Shown here one piece after another: positions 1 through 11,462 of a stretch of 64,000 bases of DNA. Within the stretch, counting starts at the first letter, position 1, and every line of letters starts with the position of its first letter. The position numbers and the translations under genes are program-made. The notes beneath the pieces were generated by a model, which worked only from the letters and a program-made list of their open reading frames with translations, was not told the origin of the DNA and searched no databases. The DNA is from Galdieria sulphuraria (lineage: Eukaryota; Rhodophyta; Bangiophyceae; Galdieriales; Galdieriaceae), in NCBI RefSeq assembly GCF_000341285.1, contig NW_005178444.1, positions 62,001 to 126,000 of the forward strand, given 5' to 3'.

Positions 1-994
1 ACAATTCCTTAATTCTTGCAGATACTTCAACCTGAGCAACACTTTGTTGGAGTATAACATCATTTTGCAAAGCAGTTTTCAAAGCTTGGCGACTTTCTTC
101 CAACACTCTCATATATTTGGGAAGTTTCTTTTCTACCAATTGTCTAATTTCTTCATATTCTGAAGGATACAAGTACATAAATCCCAATCTTTCCAATTCT
201 GCTTTGATTTGCCACATGCCTAATCGATGTGCCAGTGGTGCAAAGATATCCAAAGTTTCCTTGGCAATCTTATGCCGTTTTGCTTGTTTCATAAATTGCA
301 ATGTTCGCATATTATGTAATCTATCTGCCAATTTCACTATGATTATACGCCAATCTTCTGTCATAGCAATAAATAGCTGCCTTAAATTCTCAGCTTGCTT
401 GTCTATCGAGATATCTGCCATTTTTGGCAACTTGGATACTTTTGTTTCTCCTTCAACAATTCTACGTACTTCCATTCCAAACAATTGCTCAATTGTACTT
501 AAAGTAACTTCTGTATCTTCCACAGTATCGTGTAATAAACCAGCAACTATGGTGTCACGGTCCATTCTCAATTCGGCAAGTATATTAGCAACTGCCACTG
601 GATGGGTTATAAAAGGATCTCCACTATGTCTCTTTTGTAATTCATGCGCTTGGTACGCAAGTTGTAAGGCACTTTTGATGACACGTAAATCACTAGTACT
701 ATGATAGGTGAGTTGTGTTTCAAGTTGTGACCAATAATATTCCACAGGCTGGAGTTTCTCGTGTGGTAATTTAACAAAAGATAATTGCTCCAAGTCATTT
801 TCAGAATCTTCTTCGCGTTGACGTGTTGTTAATATTCTCATGTAGTAGGCTACTGAAGCTTTCGCTCTTACGGTTGGAATAAGGCTTTTTTCTTGCAAGT
901 GGGTCCACAAAGAACCCAGTCTTTTGCAACCTATGCAATGAGTTCTTTCGATATGGTTTCCATAAAAAAGAATACTCGCAGAATAAGCAAGCAT
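1..994 (-). CDS. RSH: RelA/SpoT homolog (ppGpp synthetase/hydrolase), 5' part
   Basis: Makes and/or breaks the alarmone (p)ppGpp, in algae usually inside the plastid. The minus-strand frame is open from an ATG at 994 to the window edge (331 codons). After about 95 residues of leader comes a family HD hydrolase domain: HSGDPFITHPVAVA, then the metal-binding HDTVEDT near residue 153, then KLADRLHNMRT and APLAHRLGMWQIK. The synthetase, TGS and ACT domains would lie beyond position 1 and cannot be judged. The intact HD motif suggests hydrolase activity is kept. The N-terminal leader is rich in basic and hydroxylated residues, which would suit plastid import, but this is inference. A 167-bp gap separates it from the divergent gene at 1162. 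Confidence 0.9.
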   Translation of the reverse strand, partial: MLAYSASILFYGNHIERTHCIGCKRLGSLWTHLQEKSLIPTVRAKASVAYYMRILTTRQREEDSENDLEQLSFVKLPHEKLQPVEYYWSQLETQLTYHSTSDLRVIKSALQLAYQAHELQKRHSGDPFITHPVAVANILAELRMDRDTIVAGLLHDTVEDTEVTLSTIEQLFGMEVRRIVEGETKVSKLPKMADISIDKQAENLRQLFIAMTEDWRIIIVKLADRLHNMRTLQFMKQAKRHKIAKETLDIFAPLAHRLGMWQIKAELERLGFMYLYPSEYEEIRQLVEKKLPKYMRVLEESRQALKTALQNDVILQQSVAQVEVSARIKEL

Positions 995-1161
995 CTTTCA
1001 CACGTAACTTGAAACTCCAAACAACGCCATTTTAGATTTCTTCCATCTCCTCTTCCTCAATGCGATATTCTGAGCTGATTGGTTTTATTGGTTTCCAACA
1101 CACCTTGAAAAGAAGCTATAGAAATAGTTTATGGTGTAAAGTCAATTTTGTTTATCGGGAA

Positions 1162-3768
1162 ATGCACAGGTTTGTTTTCAGAAGAAATATATACAAATTC
1201 ACGAGTTGTTTATCGTCTATTTAGGACAGACTGTTTAGCAGGTTGTTGCCTGTTCCCTCGTCAACTTCGAAAGCACAACTCTATTATAGCTCTTCCTCCA
1301 AGACATAAATTCTTGTTTGCTTGGCACTATAGGGCCATTACTTCTTCTACTGTGACAACTAAAATTCCCTCCAAAAGGCAAACAGTAAGCAAAGAAGCAT
1401 TGCAACAAACCAAAGCGTGGCAGATTCCGCTCTTTCGAGTACTCTTAACAGAACAGCATTCAAAACGAGAACTTTTATGGCTGCACAATTTTTCTGTTGT
1501 CTATGATTTGTTTTTAAGTAATCATTCTTTGAAGAGACAAGATGCAACGGAACAACAGGTTGCCTATTTGGATTGGCTATCCAAACAAAGATATTTTTTG
1601 AGACAAGGTATATTAGCTCCAGAAAAGAAGGAGTTATTGTCCCATTTGAAGTTGTTACCTACTTGGAGAAGAGGTAGAAAACCAGAGCGTATTCAACAAC
1701 ATAAAACAAGTTATTTGAGAAAAGACTTTCAGATTGATGTGCAATGGAACAATCTATCTGACCAACAAATCCTTAAGAAGTGGGAAGAATTTAAAAGGAA
1801 TCCTAGAAATAAGACTTGGGCCACCAATTGGAAACGACTCTATCGTTATAAGAGAATGTATGGCCATATTGATTTGGATAAGGAAAATTGCAAAGATAGA
1901 AAGTTGTTGAATTGGTTACGTAGACAACACAGAGCTATTAGAGAAGAAAAACTGGATGAAGAAAGGCTGACTTTGTTGGCCATGTTGGGTGATGACCCAG
2001 CCGTGTTGGTTATGAAGAGAAAAGAAGATTATCAAAAGGCACTCGATACTCCTTTAGATTGTGAACCCAAAAAGGCTTCAACCAAATGGACTGATAGGGA
2101 AATATTTATATGGATTATTCATTTCCTTCAATTGTTAGAATTTCATACAATTTATGGACACGTATCGGTAAGCAAAGAAAACGGCAAACCATCGTTAGAT
2201 TTGGTAGAATGGACTATGGAACAAAGTGTATGCATTTTAAAAGGAGATATTAGTTTCTATCAAGCCAAGTTGTTATATAATATTGGTTTTCAGGTTACGG
2301 ACATCAAAGGTTACCCAAAGAAGTTCCCTAAGCTAGTGTTATCTTCTGAATTTGAGATATCTTCGGAAGCGGTCGCTTGGCTGGATCAACTACAGGAGTT
2401 GATCGAATATCCACAAAAAGTAATAGCGTTGGAAAGTACCATTGAGTCGATAGATGCTTCTTGGCTTTCCATGTTTCGAAAGTGGATTGCTTATAAACTG
2501 CAAAGTAATGAGACCTTCAATCAAGACCTTGAGAAATGGACCCAGCAACAATGTGATTTATTCCGTTGCAATCAATTAACTGATAGAAAGAAGTTAGCTT
2601 TGGAAATTGTAGGATTTGAGTTTTATCCAAGTCAAGAAGAAAGCTGGGAAAAGATGTTTGAGCGTTATGAGGCCTTTATAAAATGGAATGGGAAGGCACA
2701 AGTACCTCGAATACCAAAATATCGAGACCTCTATGACTGGTGCATTAGACAAAGACATTCATTCCGAAAAGGAAAGCTATCACAAGAGCGATATTCTCGA
2801 CTAACCAAGTTGGGAATGGTATGGGATGATCGAGGAGATAGATGGAATCGTAAATTCTTGGAACTTGTTGAATTTCAACGCAAATATGGTCACTTGGAAG
2901 TCGAGAAAGGAGTTCGAAATGACACTTTTCGTCCTTTATACAATTGGGTAATCAAACAACGTTTCTTATATCGCTACGGTTTATTGGATGAAGAAAGAGT
3001 ATGCCGACTAAAAGGTATTGGTTTTGATTTTAAGGAAACGCAAAATGAATGGAAGTTTCGAATCAAAGAGTTGGTAGCATATAAAGCAATCTACGGAAAC
3101 TGTGATGTAAGTTTATGTTCACTTGAGTTTAGCATTGTATGACAAGATGTATTTAGGTGCCTCCTGATTATGAGATGAATCCTGGTTTGGCGAATTGGGT
3201 CCAAAAGATTCGCGAAGAATGGAGACGTGGAAAAATGAGTATAGCTAAATATAGAGAATTACTTGGCCTAGGTTTTCGGTTTGTGAATTCATCCTCTGTA
3301 ACTTCAACAGCCTTGGAAAAAGACTAAATAACATTGATTAGATGGAACCATTCGACAAAGCATTGGGAAACACAGTTGGATGCGTTGGCAAAGTATTGTT
3401 CGAAACACGGACATTGTAGTATTGCTTGGTATGAGAATCCTTCTTTGACCAACTGGTGTCGACAACAACGAATATTGTTTAAAGAAAATCAACTGGAAAT
3501 GGAAAAGATTGAAAAGCTCCTGGCGTTGGGTTTCCGTTTTCAAACGGAGTTGCAAATTATTTACACGGAATGGAAAACACGAGTTTCTCAGCTGAGGCAG
3601 ATTACTGAGAAGTATCAAGAAACTTCCCTATCGAAACTGTCTTTTACGGCGATGTTCCAAGAGGTATCCTTATTAGAGTGGATCAAACTCGTTCGGGAAA
3701 ACAAAACTCGATTATCTGGAAACAAACAAGCTGAAATACAACATATTATACCCGACTTTTTCGTATGA
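1162..3768 (+). CDS. Stand-alone helicase-associated (HA, PF03457-like) repeat protein
   Basis: About 812 aa built almost entirely of 60-70-residue repeats, with no helicase motor. Each repeat has a Trp near its start (WKRLYRYKRMYGHIDL, WNRKFLELVEFQRKYGHLEV, WKFRIKELVAYKAIYGNCDV), then a LxNWxxxQR segment, and ends in LGF or similar. I count about eight, the first and last degenerate. This is the pattern of the helicase-associated domain; function is unknown, nucleic-acid binding likely. Exons in my model: 1162-1169, 1225-3106, 3157-3278, 3342-3768. The first exon carries only ATG plus five bases, joined in phase to the long frame, which otherwise has no ATG until residue ~240. The new N-terminus (MHRTDCLAGCC) is basic, so organelle import is possible. 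The exon 3/4 join restores LGFRWNHSTKHWE, matching neighbouring repeats. Confidence 0.75.
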
Positions 3769-3801
3769 ACTTTTCATCATAGTTATTTAGGTAATAGTTT
3801 T

Positions 3802-4470
3802 CTATAGTAAATAATGTTCCCAGGTATTGATATTTGAGTCTCGATTCCGCCTAAAAGGCCATTTCATTATTATAGCACCTAACCAAATTGCGAAAATGAA
3901 CAAGTGTTTCATATACTGCATATGAGGGTTAACTGAGAAGAGTTCTCCAGGCAAAGTGATAGGCCAGTAGAGAGTTGTTTGAATAGCTTTCTTCTCCAGT
4001 AGATTTTGTGTTGTGTTCAAAAGAGGAACCCAATCACGTTCTCCTTGATATCGATGAAAGTGATGTCCGTCCTTTGAAATGAATAAAGTAGGGAATGAAT
4101 ACACGACGTGGTTTTTTAAACGTGGTGTCTCCCAACCTGTACGAATAGTAACCACACAAGCAGAAGGAAACGCCCTAGCCAAAGCTTCAATCTTTGGCCA
4201 AAAGTTACGTGAAAAAGAACAAGTTGGCAAATAAAATAGTACAATGAGGGGACCACTTGAAATATTTTCCTTTTGTGTCAACTTGGACCATTCGTTCCAC
4301 TCTACGTACACGCTTTGATAACCTGGAATAGAGCAGAGCTGTTCACAGAAGGAAGGTCGTCTTTCCGTATTTGAAACGCCTTTCAATGTGTATTGAATAT
4401 GTTCCTTTCCTGACCACCATATGGTCAAACAGGAGCCAATAAATAAGAACCAACTTGCCCAACGCAACAT
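3802..4470 (-). CDS. Thioredoxin-fold membrane protein (APR-like / PDI-like)
   Basis: Intronless, 222 aa. It starts with a hydrophobic signal or anchor (MLRWASWFLFIGSCLTIWW). A thioredoxin-like domain follows, with strand LIVLFYLP and the motif TCSFSRNF near residue 84, resembling the CPFS site of plant 5'-adenylylsulfate-reductase-like (APRL) proteins. One Cys replaces the usual CxxC, so it would be monothiol or act through a mixed disulfide. VYSFPTLFISKDG carries the cis-proline region, and a C-terminal membrane segment (HLFIFAIWLGAIIMKW) follows. This suggests a secretory-pathway protein with a lumenal thioredoxin domain, possibly a folding assistant. Its 3' end is 33 bp from the convergent HA-repeat gene. 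Confidence 0.7.
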   Translation of the reverse strand: MLRWASWFLFIGSCLTIWWSGKEHIQYTLKGVSNTERRPSFCEQLCSIPGYQSVYVEWNEWSKLTQKENISSGPLIVLFYLPTCSFSRNFWPKIEALARAFPSACVVTIRTGWETPRLKNHVVYSFPTLFISKDGHHFHRYQGERDWVPLLNTTQNLLEKKAIQTTLYWPITLPGELFSVNPHMQYMKHLFIFAIWLGAIIMKWPFRRNRDSNINTWEHYLL

Positions 4471-4532
4471 TCACCAAAATATTGTGTGTATAGATATCCC
4501 TCGAAACAAATTCCAATGCAGTACAATACGAT

Positions 4533-4566
<34 letters not shown>

Positions 4567-4831
4567 TACTATGTTAGGGAGGTAAAGTTCTAAATGAAAA
4601 ATCATTTCAAAGAATATCATACTCAAATTACATGATTCTCAAGATGAACTTGCTAGTTTCTTAGATAAGGATATGAAGCAAACACAAATATTGCTGTCAA
4701 AGATAGACAGCTGTCCAAATCAAAGTGTCGGTTGAGAATACGAAACACAACTTATGGAAATCTTTAAGAGACCAACGGATTTCTTTAGAATGCGGAGAGA
4801 ATGTTCTTGGTTGACTGAATCATAACCAGGC
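4471..4831. other. Intergenic region between divergent genes
   Basis: 361 bp separate two divergent starts and probably hold both promoters. The only clear structure is the TA microsatellite at 4531-4567. I see no ORF or RNA gene. Confidence 0.5.
4531..4567. repeat. (AT)n microsatellite
   Basis: Starts as ATATACATACATATATAT and continues as pure AT for about 28 bp. The same CATACATATATAT onset recurs at 31021-31050. Confidence 0.9.
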
Positions 4832-7800
4832 ATGGAAACTAAGCGTCTCAACTTTTATGAACAAACTTTTGGGGACTGGGCTATATTAAAACTTTTTCAA
4901 AAAGTTCATGGAAAACAAGTTTCTGACAAGCACTTATCTGCCACAGAATACTGGCTACAGAAAAAGGCAACAAAGTTACAGCGATGGCACTACTTTTTGG
5001 CACGTTGGTTTCGTTCCGTTCCGTTCCGAATGGCTGTGCGCTCTTTTTTTGGTATCATATTTGCAGTTTTATTTGTCTTTGTTCCAAAACTGTTCTCAGT
5101 GTTTCCAGATGCTCCTCTTGCTGTAATCTATTATATAATTAACCTCACCGTCCTCGTTCAAGAGTTGCACTTGGGTATAGTAATACAAGCATCTTGTCTA
5201 ACAGCAGTTGCTTTGGTATTTGGTGCGTGCTTTGGTGCTTTGGGAGCTTTTGCTTCTCGAGAAAGCGTTGGTATAACTATCGTAGTGGCGTTGATAGGTA
5301 CTGCTCTATTTACTATGCTTCACTCAGATCCTAGAGTAGCAGGAATGGTATATTATACTGGAGAAATCAACTTTATTTTCAACCTGCTGGACACAAGAAC
5401 ACTAGGAAATCAAAGTATTCTGTATACTATGCGAATTACTTTGGTAGCCTCTGGTCTATCCCTTTTGTTTTCTTTGATACCAGCTATATTCGTCTTTCCA
5501 CGATTCTCTGCTTGGGACATGAAAATCTGTATTAGAGATGCTCTTAGAAATGTTGGAGCTTCAGTCTCTTCAGTTTCTTCCATTCTGTTGGATCCTGTAG
5601 TTTCGGTATATCAATTACAAGGCAGTGCATTCCAAGACACTGCAAATGATGAAAATATGGAAAGATCTTTTTCAGTTCCAAATAGTTTTCAAGAAACAGA
5701 CTCTATTCGAATGGAAACACAATTGGATAGTTATTCTTCTCCGTCAGGTTCATTTTCTTTACAAGTGATAGACCCTTTCAAACAAGGTTGGATGTCAGGT
5801 TGTTCCTATAGTTTGAAGTTTTTGGAATCAGTCATGGAAGGTCATCACTTGATAGCAGCTAGAGCAAATATTTCTCGCGCTCGAAGATTGGTTACTTATT
5901 CTACTTTTGAACCCAATATTGCTCAAATGCTTAGGAAGGAACCTACAGCACTTTGGGGACGTATTTTAGATGCTACAGAAGACTTGATTGGAAAAGTGGA
6001 TTCCTTGCGTTCTGTGATTGATGGAGGAAGAAGAAAGTATACTTCAGATACTTTAATGAGATGGTATGATATGGTTCCGATATTGAAGGAAATGTTTGCG
6101 ATATTGGCCACATTTTGTCAGAAAACTGGAGAATGTATCTGTATGAAGAATATGTCGGAACAACTGAATGTAATGCATATTACAAGAGAACAACTTTTAC
6201 GTTTGGAAGATATTCAGAATCGGTTAAGAGACCGTCTTCAATGTGCTTATATAAGGTACTGGGATACCACTAGTCGTTTAGGAGCTGAATCAACTGCACT
6301 TGAGTTGGGGCCACTTATGTTTGTCATAGTGTTATCCAAATCAATATTGGAATCCTGCATTCATGTGGAAGAAGAGGTGGTCCATTTGATAGTTGCTCGT
6401 CATGAAAAATCTCTAAGACGAGGTAAGCAAAGTTGTTATACTGAAAGCGAGAAATTGACTTTTTGGTAGGATATCTTAATTTATTTGGTTGGACGAGAAG
6501 TTTATTTTGGTCTTTCGAGACATGGTTTAATATTATAAAGAGTTTTCCTCGACAGCGTTCTCAATGGATGGCGCTTTTGAATTGTATGGAATTTCATTAC
6601 TTTATGAAAAAGTGGATGGGTGAGATGATTATCATTATTATCTTTTTGACCACGCCGCTTTATAAGTATGTTACCAATTTTGATGGACTTTGGCTTTGGA
6701 TGTCATTTATGATTTATTTTACTCCTACAGTGGAAGGAACTCTTATTGGTGGTTTGATCACCATCTTAGGTTGTGGTTCTGGTTGCGTAATTGGTTTCTT
6801 GTTGATGAATTGGAAAGCTTCCGCAATGGAACCTTATGGATTGGCTGCAGTTATTGTAATTGTTACAACAGTGTGTGTATATTTTATGAATGGTCCTTAT
6901 TATGTAGCCTTGTTGACAACTTGTACAACATTATATACAATGATACTTTATCAATATAGTCCAACTGAATACAAAGCTGTGTGGCATTATCCTTTGGCAC
7001 GTTTTGTTAACATTTCTTTGGGAATTGTTATTGCAATAGTATTTAGTGAATTTATATTTCCACATTCATCACTCATGGAAGCTAGACAGCGGTTAGCAAC
7101 TGCTATGGAAAAGATGAATAGTTGGCAGAATTGGTTATTGTCAAGATATTTTAGGGCAGTTGGATATCATAGTCAAGGTACAGTTGTGAGTGGGATCATT
7201 CAAGTGAAACCTTTGGACTATGGAGAGGATGCGAATGTTTTATTAGTAGAAGAAGAAACAAGTTGTTGTAGTCATAAGGAAAACGAGTTGGAGCCTAACA
7301 CGACATCCAATAGATTCATAAATAGAATACCTCATATTGATGATAATGAGTCAAAAGGCAAACGAGAAAAGAATCTTATTGATTGGAGAGCTTCCATTTT
7401 GGGCGATTTACAATCCAGTGCTTCTTGGATCCAAAGTGTTCAGAATGGAGTTGCATCCAAGTTACATGCTATTCCGAGAATAGTTGCGGTAACTGCAGAA
7501 AGAGAAGAAATGTTACTTGCCAGATTGACTGCTTTTTCTACTGTTTTAGAATATGAACCATTTTTGACTGGTCAGTTTCAATATGGACATTATGATTTGT
7601 TTATCAAACCACTTCTTAAATCCATCCAAGCTCTGCAAGAAATGAAGAAGCAACTCGTTCAAGTCATAGTCAGTTGTATCATGGAAGGAAAACCGTTTAC
7701 TTCATTAGCATTTTTGAGAGAATTTGGGTATGCCTCTGTTCGAAATACTGCTACTGCTGCATGGTTATCCAAAGATTATTTTGAACAAACAGGATCCAAG

Positions 7801-8976
7801 GTCTTGGGTTCGTTATATTCTGGTGTACATCGTTATGCTGAGAAGGAATTGGCACAAATACTATCCTATACTCGTAAAGGAAAAGAAGAAGTTTGGAAAG
7901 CATCCCAAGTAATGCAAGGTGGTCTATCTCATTTCTTTCATGAAATGGAACAACAATTTCAGCATATAGGAACACAAATATTTTACACGGAGAAGCACAA
8001 TTCACACAGACAAACTGAAGAAGAAAGGATTTCAAGTCACGTAAACCATTTCGTCTCCGAAGATTCGCCTCATGTAGAAGCTGCATTATCGGCATTGGGA
8101 GATATTTTCCAACAAGGATCGGATATAGAATCGAAGCATTTCCATGATACGGAAATACCGCAGAATCATATCAACAAGGAAATCAACAAGAATATTCCTA
8201 CAGAGGAAACACTGAATTCAAGTACAGCAGTATGTGATGATATTACTTGCATGGAGAGAGACTTGTCTTCAGCTCCAACGCCAATGAGTGAAGTATCCTC
8301 ACATCATTCAGACAATACTGATAGGGAAAAGTTAGATTCCTTGAAAGGAATGAGTAGATATTCTACTTTCAATCCTAAAGAAGAAATGAAAGAGAGACAT
8401 TCCAATGGCTTCTATTGGATGATACATCGTGCTCTGAATACTGGAACCAAAAGATTTGGTGTGGTTGGAAATGAAATGCTGCATAGTTTAACAGAATTTT
8501 TGTTAGGAAGAGAAGAGTTACCTCCCATTCTTCACAATTTGAGAAAAGGAGCACATCAAATTCGATTAACACAAGCCAACTTGTATGCCAATTACCTTCA
8601 TCTCGAGCATTCTTATTACAGTTCTTTGATGCATCAGGGACTGAAAGTGAAGAAGGAGGATGGAAGAGACGAAACAGACAATGGATTTCATTCTCTTTAT
8701 GATATTCCCTATATTCGTTGTGCTGACGATCATATTTTATTTCTTGCATCATTTTTCATATTTTCATATGTCATTGATGGTATAAAATCACTTGCAACTG
8801 CAATAGCTGATGCTTTCATGGAAGACATTGAAGAAATCAGAGAGAGACATCAACTTTTAATTAAAAAAGAAATGAACAAACTGCAGAAGAAGCAAAGAAA
8901 TCGAAAAGGAACTTATCATCGAAGACGTCGAAAGAGTCATTTGAATCTTATCCATAGTTCAACACAAAATGAATGA
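4832..8976 (+). CDS. FUSC/ALMT-like multi-pass membrane transporter, two-module
   Basis: Two exons (4832-6422 and 6470-8976) join in phase through a 47-nt intron (gtaagc..ggtag) into about 1365 aa. Two membrane modules are visible: residues ~60-220 (MAVRSFFGIIFAVLFVFVP, LGIVIQASCLTAVALVFGA, then further helices) and ~555-720 (MIIIIIFLTTPLYKYVTN, GTLIGGLITILGCGSG, VTTVCVYF, LARFVNISLGIVIAIVFSE). Each is followed by a long soluble helical region. This is the layout of the aromatic-acid exporter/FUSC and ALMT superfamily, which moves organic anions. The second module carries a Ser/Asn-rich acidic insert (about residues 1050-1170), perhaps regulatory. Substrate and membrane cannot be told from sequence; vacuole or plasma membrane is likely. 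Confidence 0.7.
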
Positions 8977-9033
8977 ATATTTATGTACAATCTTCGCTGT
9001 CTATCCATTTTTTATTACACACAAACATTCATT

Positions 9034-10649
9034 TTATGAATAACATTTTCTCGAATAAATTTTAACAGGCAATCCTAAATGAGCATCCAATGAAGGATCT
9101 TTCTTTCCTTGTACATAGAATCGACAATGAGGCTTCATAGTTACTCGAAAATATTCTTCCACTTCTTGTGCACCCACTGCTAATCTAATTTCATATCGCT
9201 TATATATGGTGCTTAAAATTGTCAGAGCTTCATGATTGGCGACAAATTGTCCAATACAATTTCTACTACCTCTACTAAAAGGTAGAAAATAATAAGGACT
9301 TCGTTGTCGAACTGCTTCTTTGGTATGTCTTTCAGGTATAAAATGATCTGGATTTTCCCAATATTGTGGAAGATGATGAATCAAATAAGAAGAAACCATC
9401 AATCCCGTGCCTTTGGTAATAGGAATTCCACTGCCAGGTAATACATCATCTCGATCTGCACAACGAACAGAAGTGTTGGCAGCTGCAGGATGAGTTCGTA
9501 AAGCTTCATTCCAAACCATTCGAGTATAATCCAAATGTCCAACTTGATCAAATGGAACTATTCTATCTTGCGCGACAATGAATCGATCCGACTCTTCTTG
9601 AAGCTTTCTCTCTATGTCTCGATTTTGTGCAATCTCATACATACAAAAGGATAAAGTGTGGGAAGTAGCTGTAAAGAATGACAGTTAAAATAGTTTCTAG
9701 TACTGTGTATGTACTTACTATCATGACCAGCCAACATGAAGGTTGCTACGTGAGCAATAACATTATCTCTTGTTTCATCAGACTCTAAAAATATATCCAA
9801 TAAATCACGCACTCGATTAGACTTTTCTTCTCGACTCTCTTGCAGTCTTAAATCAATCACCATATTACAAAACTTACGAATAACATTTATCGCTTCATTC
9901 AAACGTTTTTGGGTAATATGAGATAACCAAAAGCGATATGGATAAAAAATCATATTATTCACCAACTCATCGAGCAAAGTCAAAACTGCATGAGGCATAG
10001 GGTGGTGTTGTGAAGTTTGAGCGGTAAACGAAACTCCAAATGCAGTACGAGCAATGACATCTAAAGTTAGCGCAGAAATCAGTGCATCCAAATCAACCAC
10101 TCTTTCCGTGTCACACAAGGCATCCATTTGAGCCATAAAGACTTCCAACTCTGCAGTCAAATGATGATGAAGTGACTGAAGGAATTCTTCATTAAATCGC
10201 TGAGATATCGCCTTTCTTTGAACGGGATGTTCTTCCTGAGACAAGGTCAATAGTCCATGACCTAATGGAGAGAAACAACGACAAAATATGGGAGACTTTG
10301 GATAGTTTCTCGTTGCTAGTACAAACTTGGCGTCTTCAGGGTTTGCAACAATAATAGTTCGTCTGTTCAGATACCAAAGTTGAAAAGTAGGACCATATTG
10401 CTTCGCATACTGTAATAAGATACGGTGTTCCTGTCCTGGTTTCCTTAATAGTTCAAAAATGTTGCCTACAGGCCACTTGGGAGGTGGTCCTGGAATGTTT
10501 CTAAAACGCCAATATGGATATACATATTTTAGAAACTTAAACACAGTCCAAAACAATGCTGCGAGAATGAATAACTTAAACACACGTGACCAGTCTTGGC
10601 TTAGATTGCTAAGCTGTAAGAGACTCACTGCAAGGCAGCTCATCATCAT
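9034..10649 (-). CDS. Cytochrome P450 monooxygenase
   Basis: Exons 10649-9719 and 9668-9034 (50-nt intron, gtaagt..acag) give about 521 aa. The join completes the I-helix oxygen-binding motif AGHDTTSHTLSF, which neither exon has alone. Other hallmarks: N-terminal hydrophobic anchor (LFILAALFWTVFKFLKYVYPYW) then proline-rich PGPPPKWPVGN, K-helix ExxR as EALR, the PERF-type motif FIPERH, and the heme loop FSRGSRNCIGQ with its Cys ligand. It is a complete class II microsomal-type P450 that should oxidise a small lipophilic molecule with a reductase partner. It looks closest to the CYP3/CYP4-like clan of fatty-acid and sterol oxidases, but I cannot name a CYP family. Confidence 0.92.
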
Positions 10650-10930
10650 TTGGCCTCTTTCCAGAAAATCCCGTAATTAACGAGATTTTCAAACTCTTCA
10701 CAAGAGTAACTAGAAAACAACTTTACTTTGCAAAATTTTTCACATTTGCTTCATCAAGTAGCCACCATCCACCCAAAAAACTTATCGGGCACAACAACAG
10801 AGTTTCCTTTCATACAAAGCAGTATAAACTCCCAAAAAAATATGAGAGGAAAGAAAGATGGACTTGTACGGTTTGTCCTCATAAATAAACTAAGCAAGTT
10901 ATGGCGCTCTATTCTTCTTCCTCGTTTTTC

Positions 10931-11453
10931 CTATCTTAGTCCTAACCTTTTCAAATTATCCAAAGTTGGAAGAAACTTTAAACGTTCTTTCTCTTCATCA
11001 AGTAAGCCTAATTTCAAAAGCAAATCTCGAAGGAAGCTTGCATCAGGTGTCCTCATAACGTAATAGCCAGTACCATCGCAACCAGGACATAACAGAGAAC
11101 CCATTACTCCACAAAGACCACAAAACTTTGGAATTCTATCAAGAGTTCACACAAAATATTCTTCCATTGAGAATCTACACTTACACGAAGAAACCAAAGT
11201 GGTATGGTCCAATACCACTTCCTTTGCAGTGCGGACATTGCAGATATCCACGTCCTCGACAGCCAACACATAGGATTCCCTTTGATGGAATAAACTTGCC
11301 AGCTTCTGAATAGGGAAGCACCGCAGTAGATGAGTTATCCTTTATAGAAATAGACGAAAGCGGTTTCTTTATACCTTTTGTGGATTGTCTTTTCATAGTA
11401 TTAGCAATACATGGCAATTTCGTTTTATTATACAGTAAAATTTTCTCGTCCAT
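10931..11453 (-). CDS. BSD2-like DnaJ-type zinc-finger protein
   Basis: Exons 11453-11185 and 11135-10931 (49-nt intron) give about 157 aa. It carries DnaJ-type CxxCxGxG repeats without a J domain: CVGCRGRGYLQCPHCKGSG before the intron and FCGLCGVMGSLLCPGCDGTGYY after it. The joined frame reads GFFVIPKFCGLCG. In plants, such proteins include BSD2, the plastid chaperone that holds Rubisco large subunit, and other thylakoid thiol chaperones. The tail DLLLKLGLLDEE is typical of plastid members. The start is placed at the first in-frame ATG (11453). It lies only 9 bp after the stop of the upstream RRM gene on the same strand, leaving little room for a promoter, so a further 5' exon or co-transcription is possible. 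Confidence 0.75.
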
Positions 11454-11462
11454 TTCAGTTTT

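Noticed and set aside
117-704. Plus-strand frame of 195 codons
   Set aside because: Antisense to the RSH HD domain, whose motifs are clear on the minus strand.
10728-11063. Plus-strand frame of 111 codons
   Set aside because: Overlaps exon 2 of the BSD2-like gene in antisense and has no family features.
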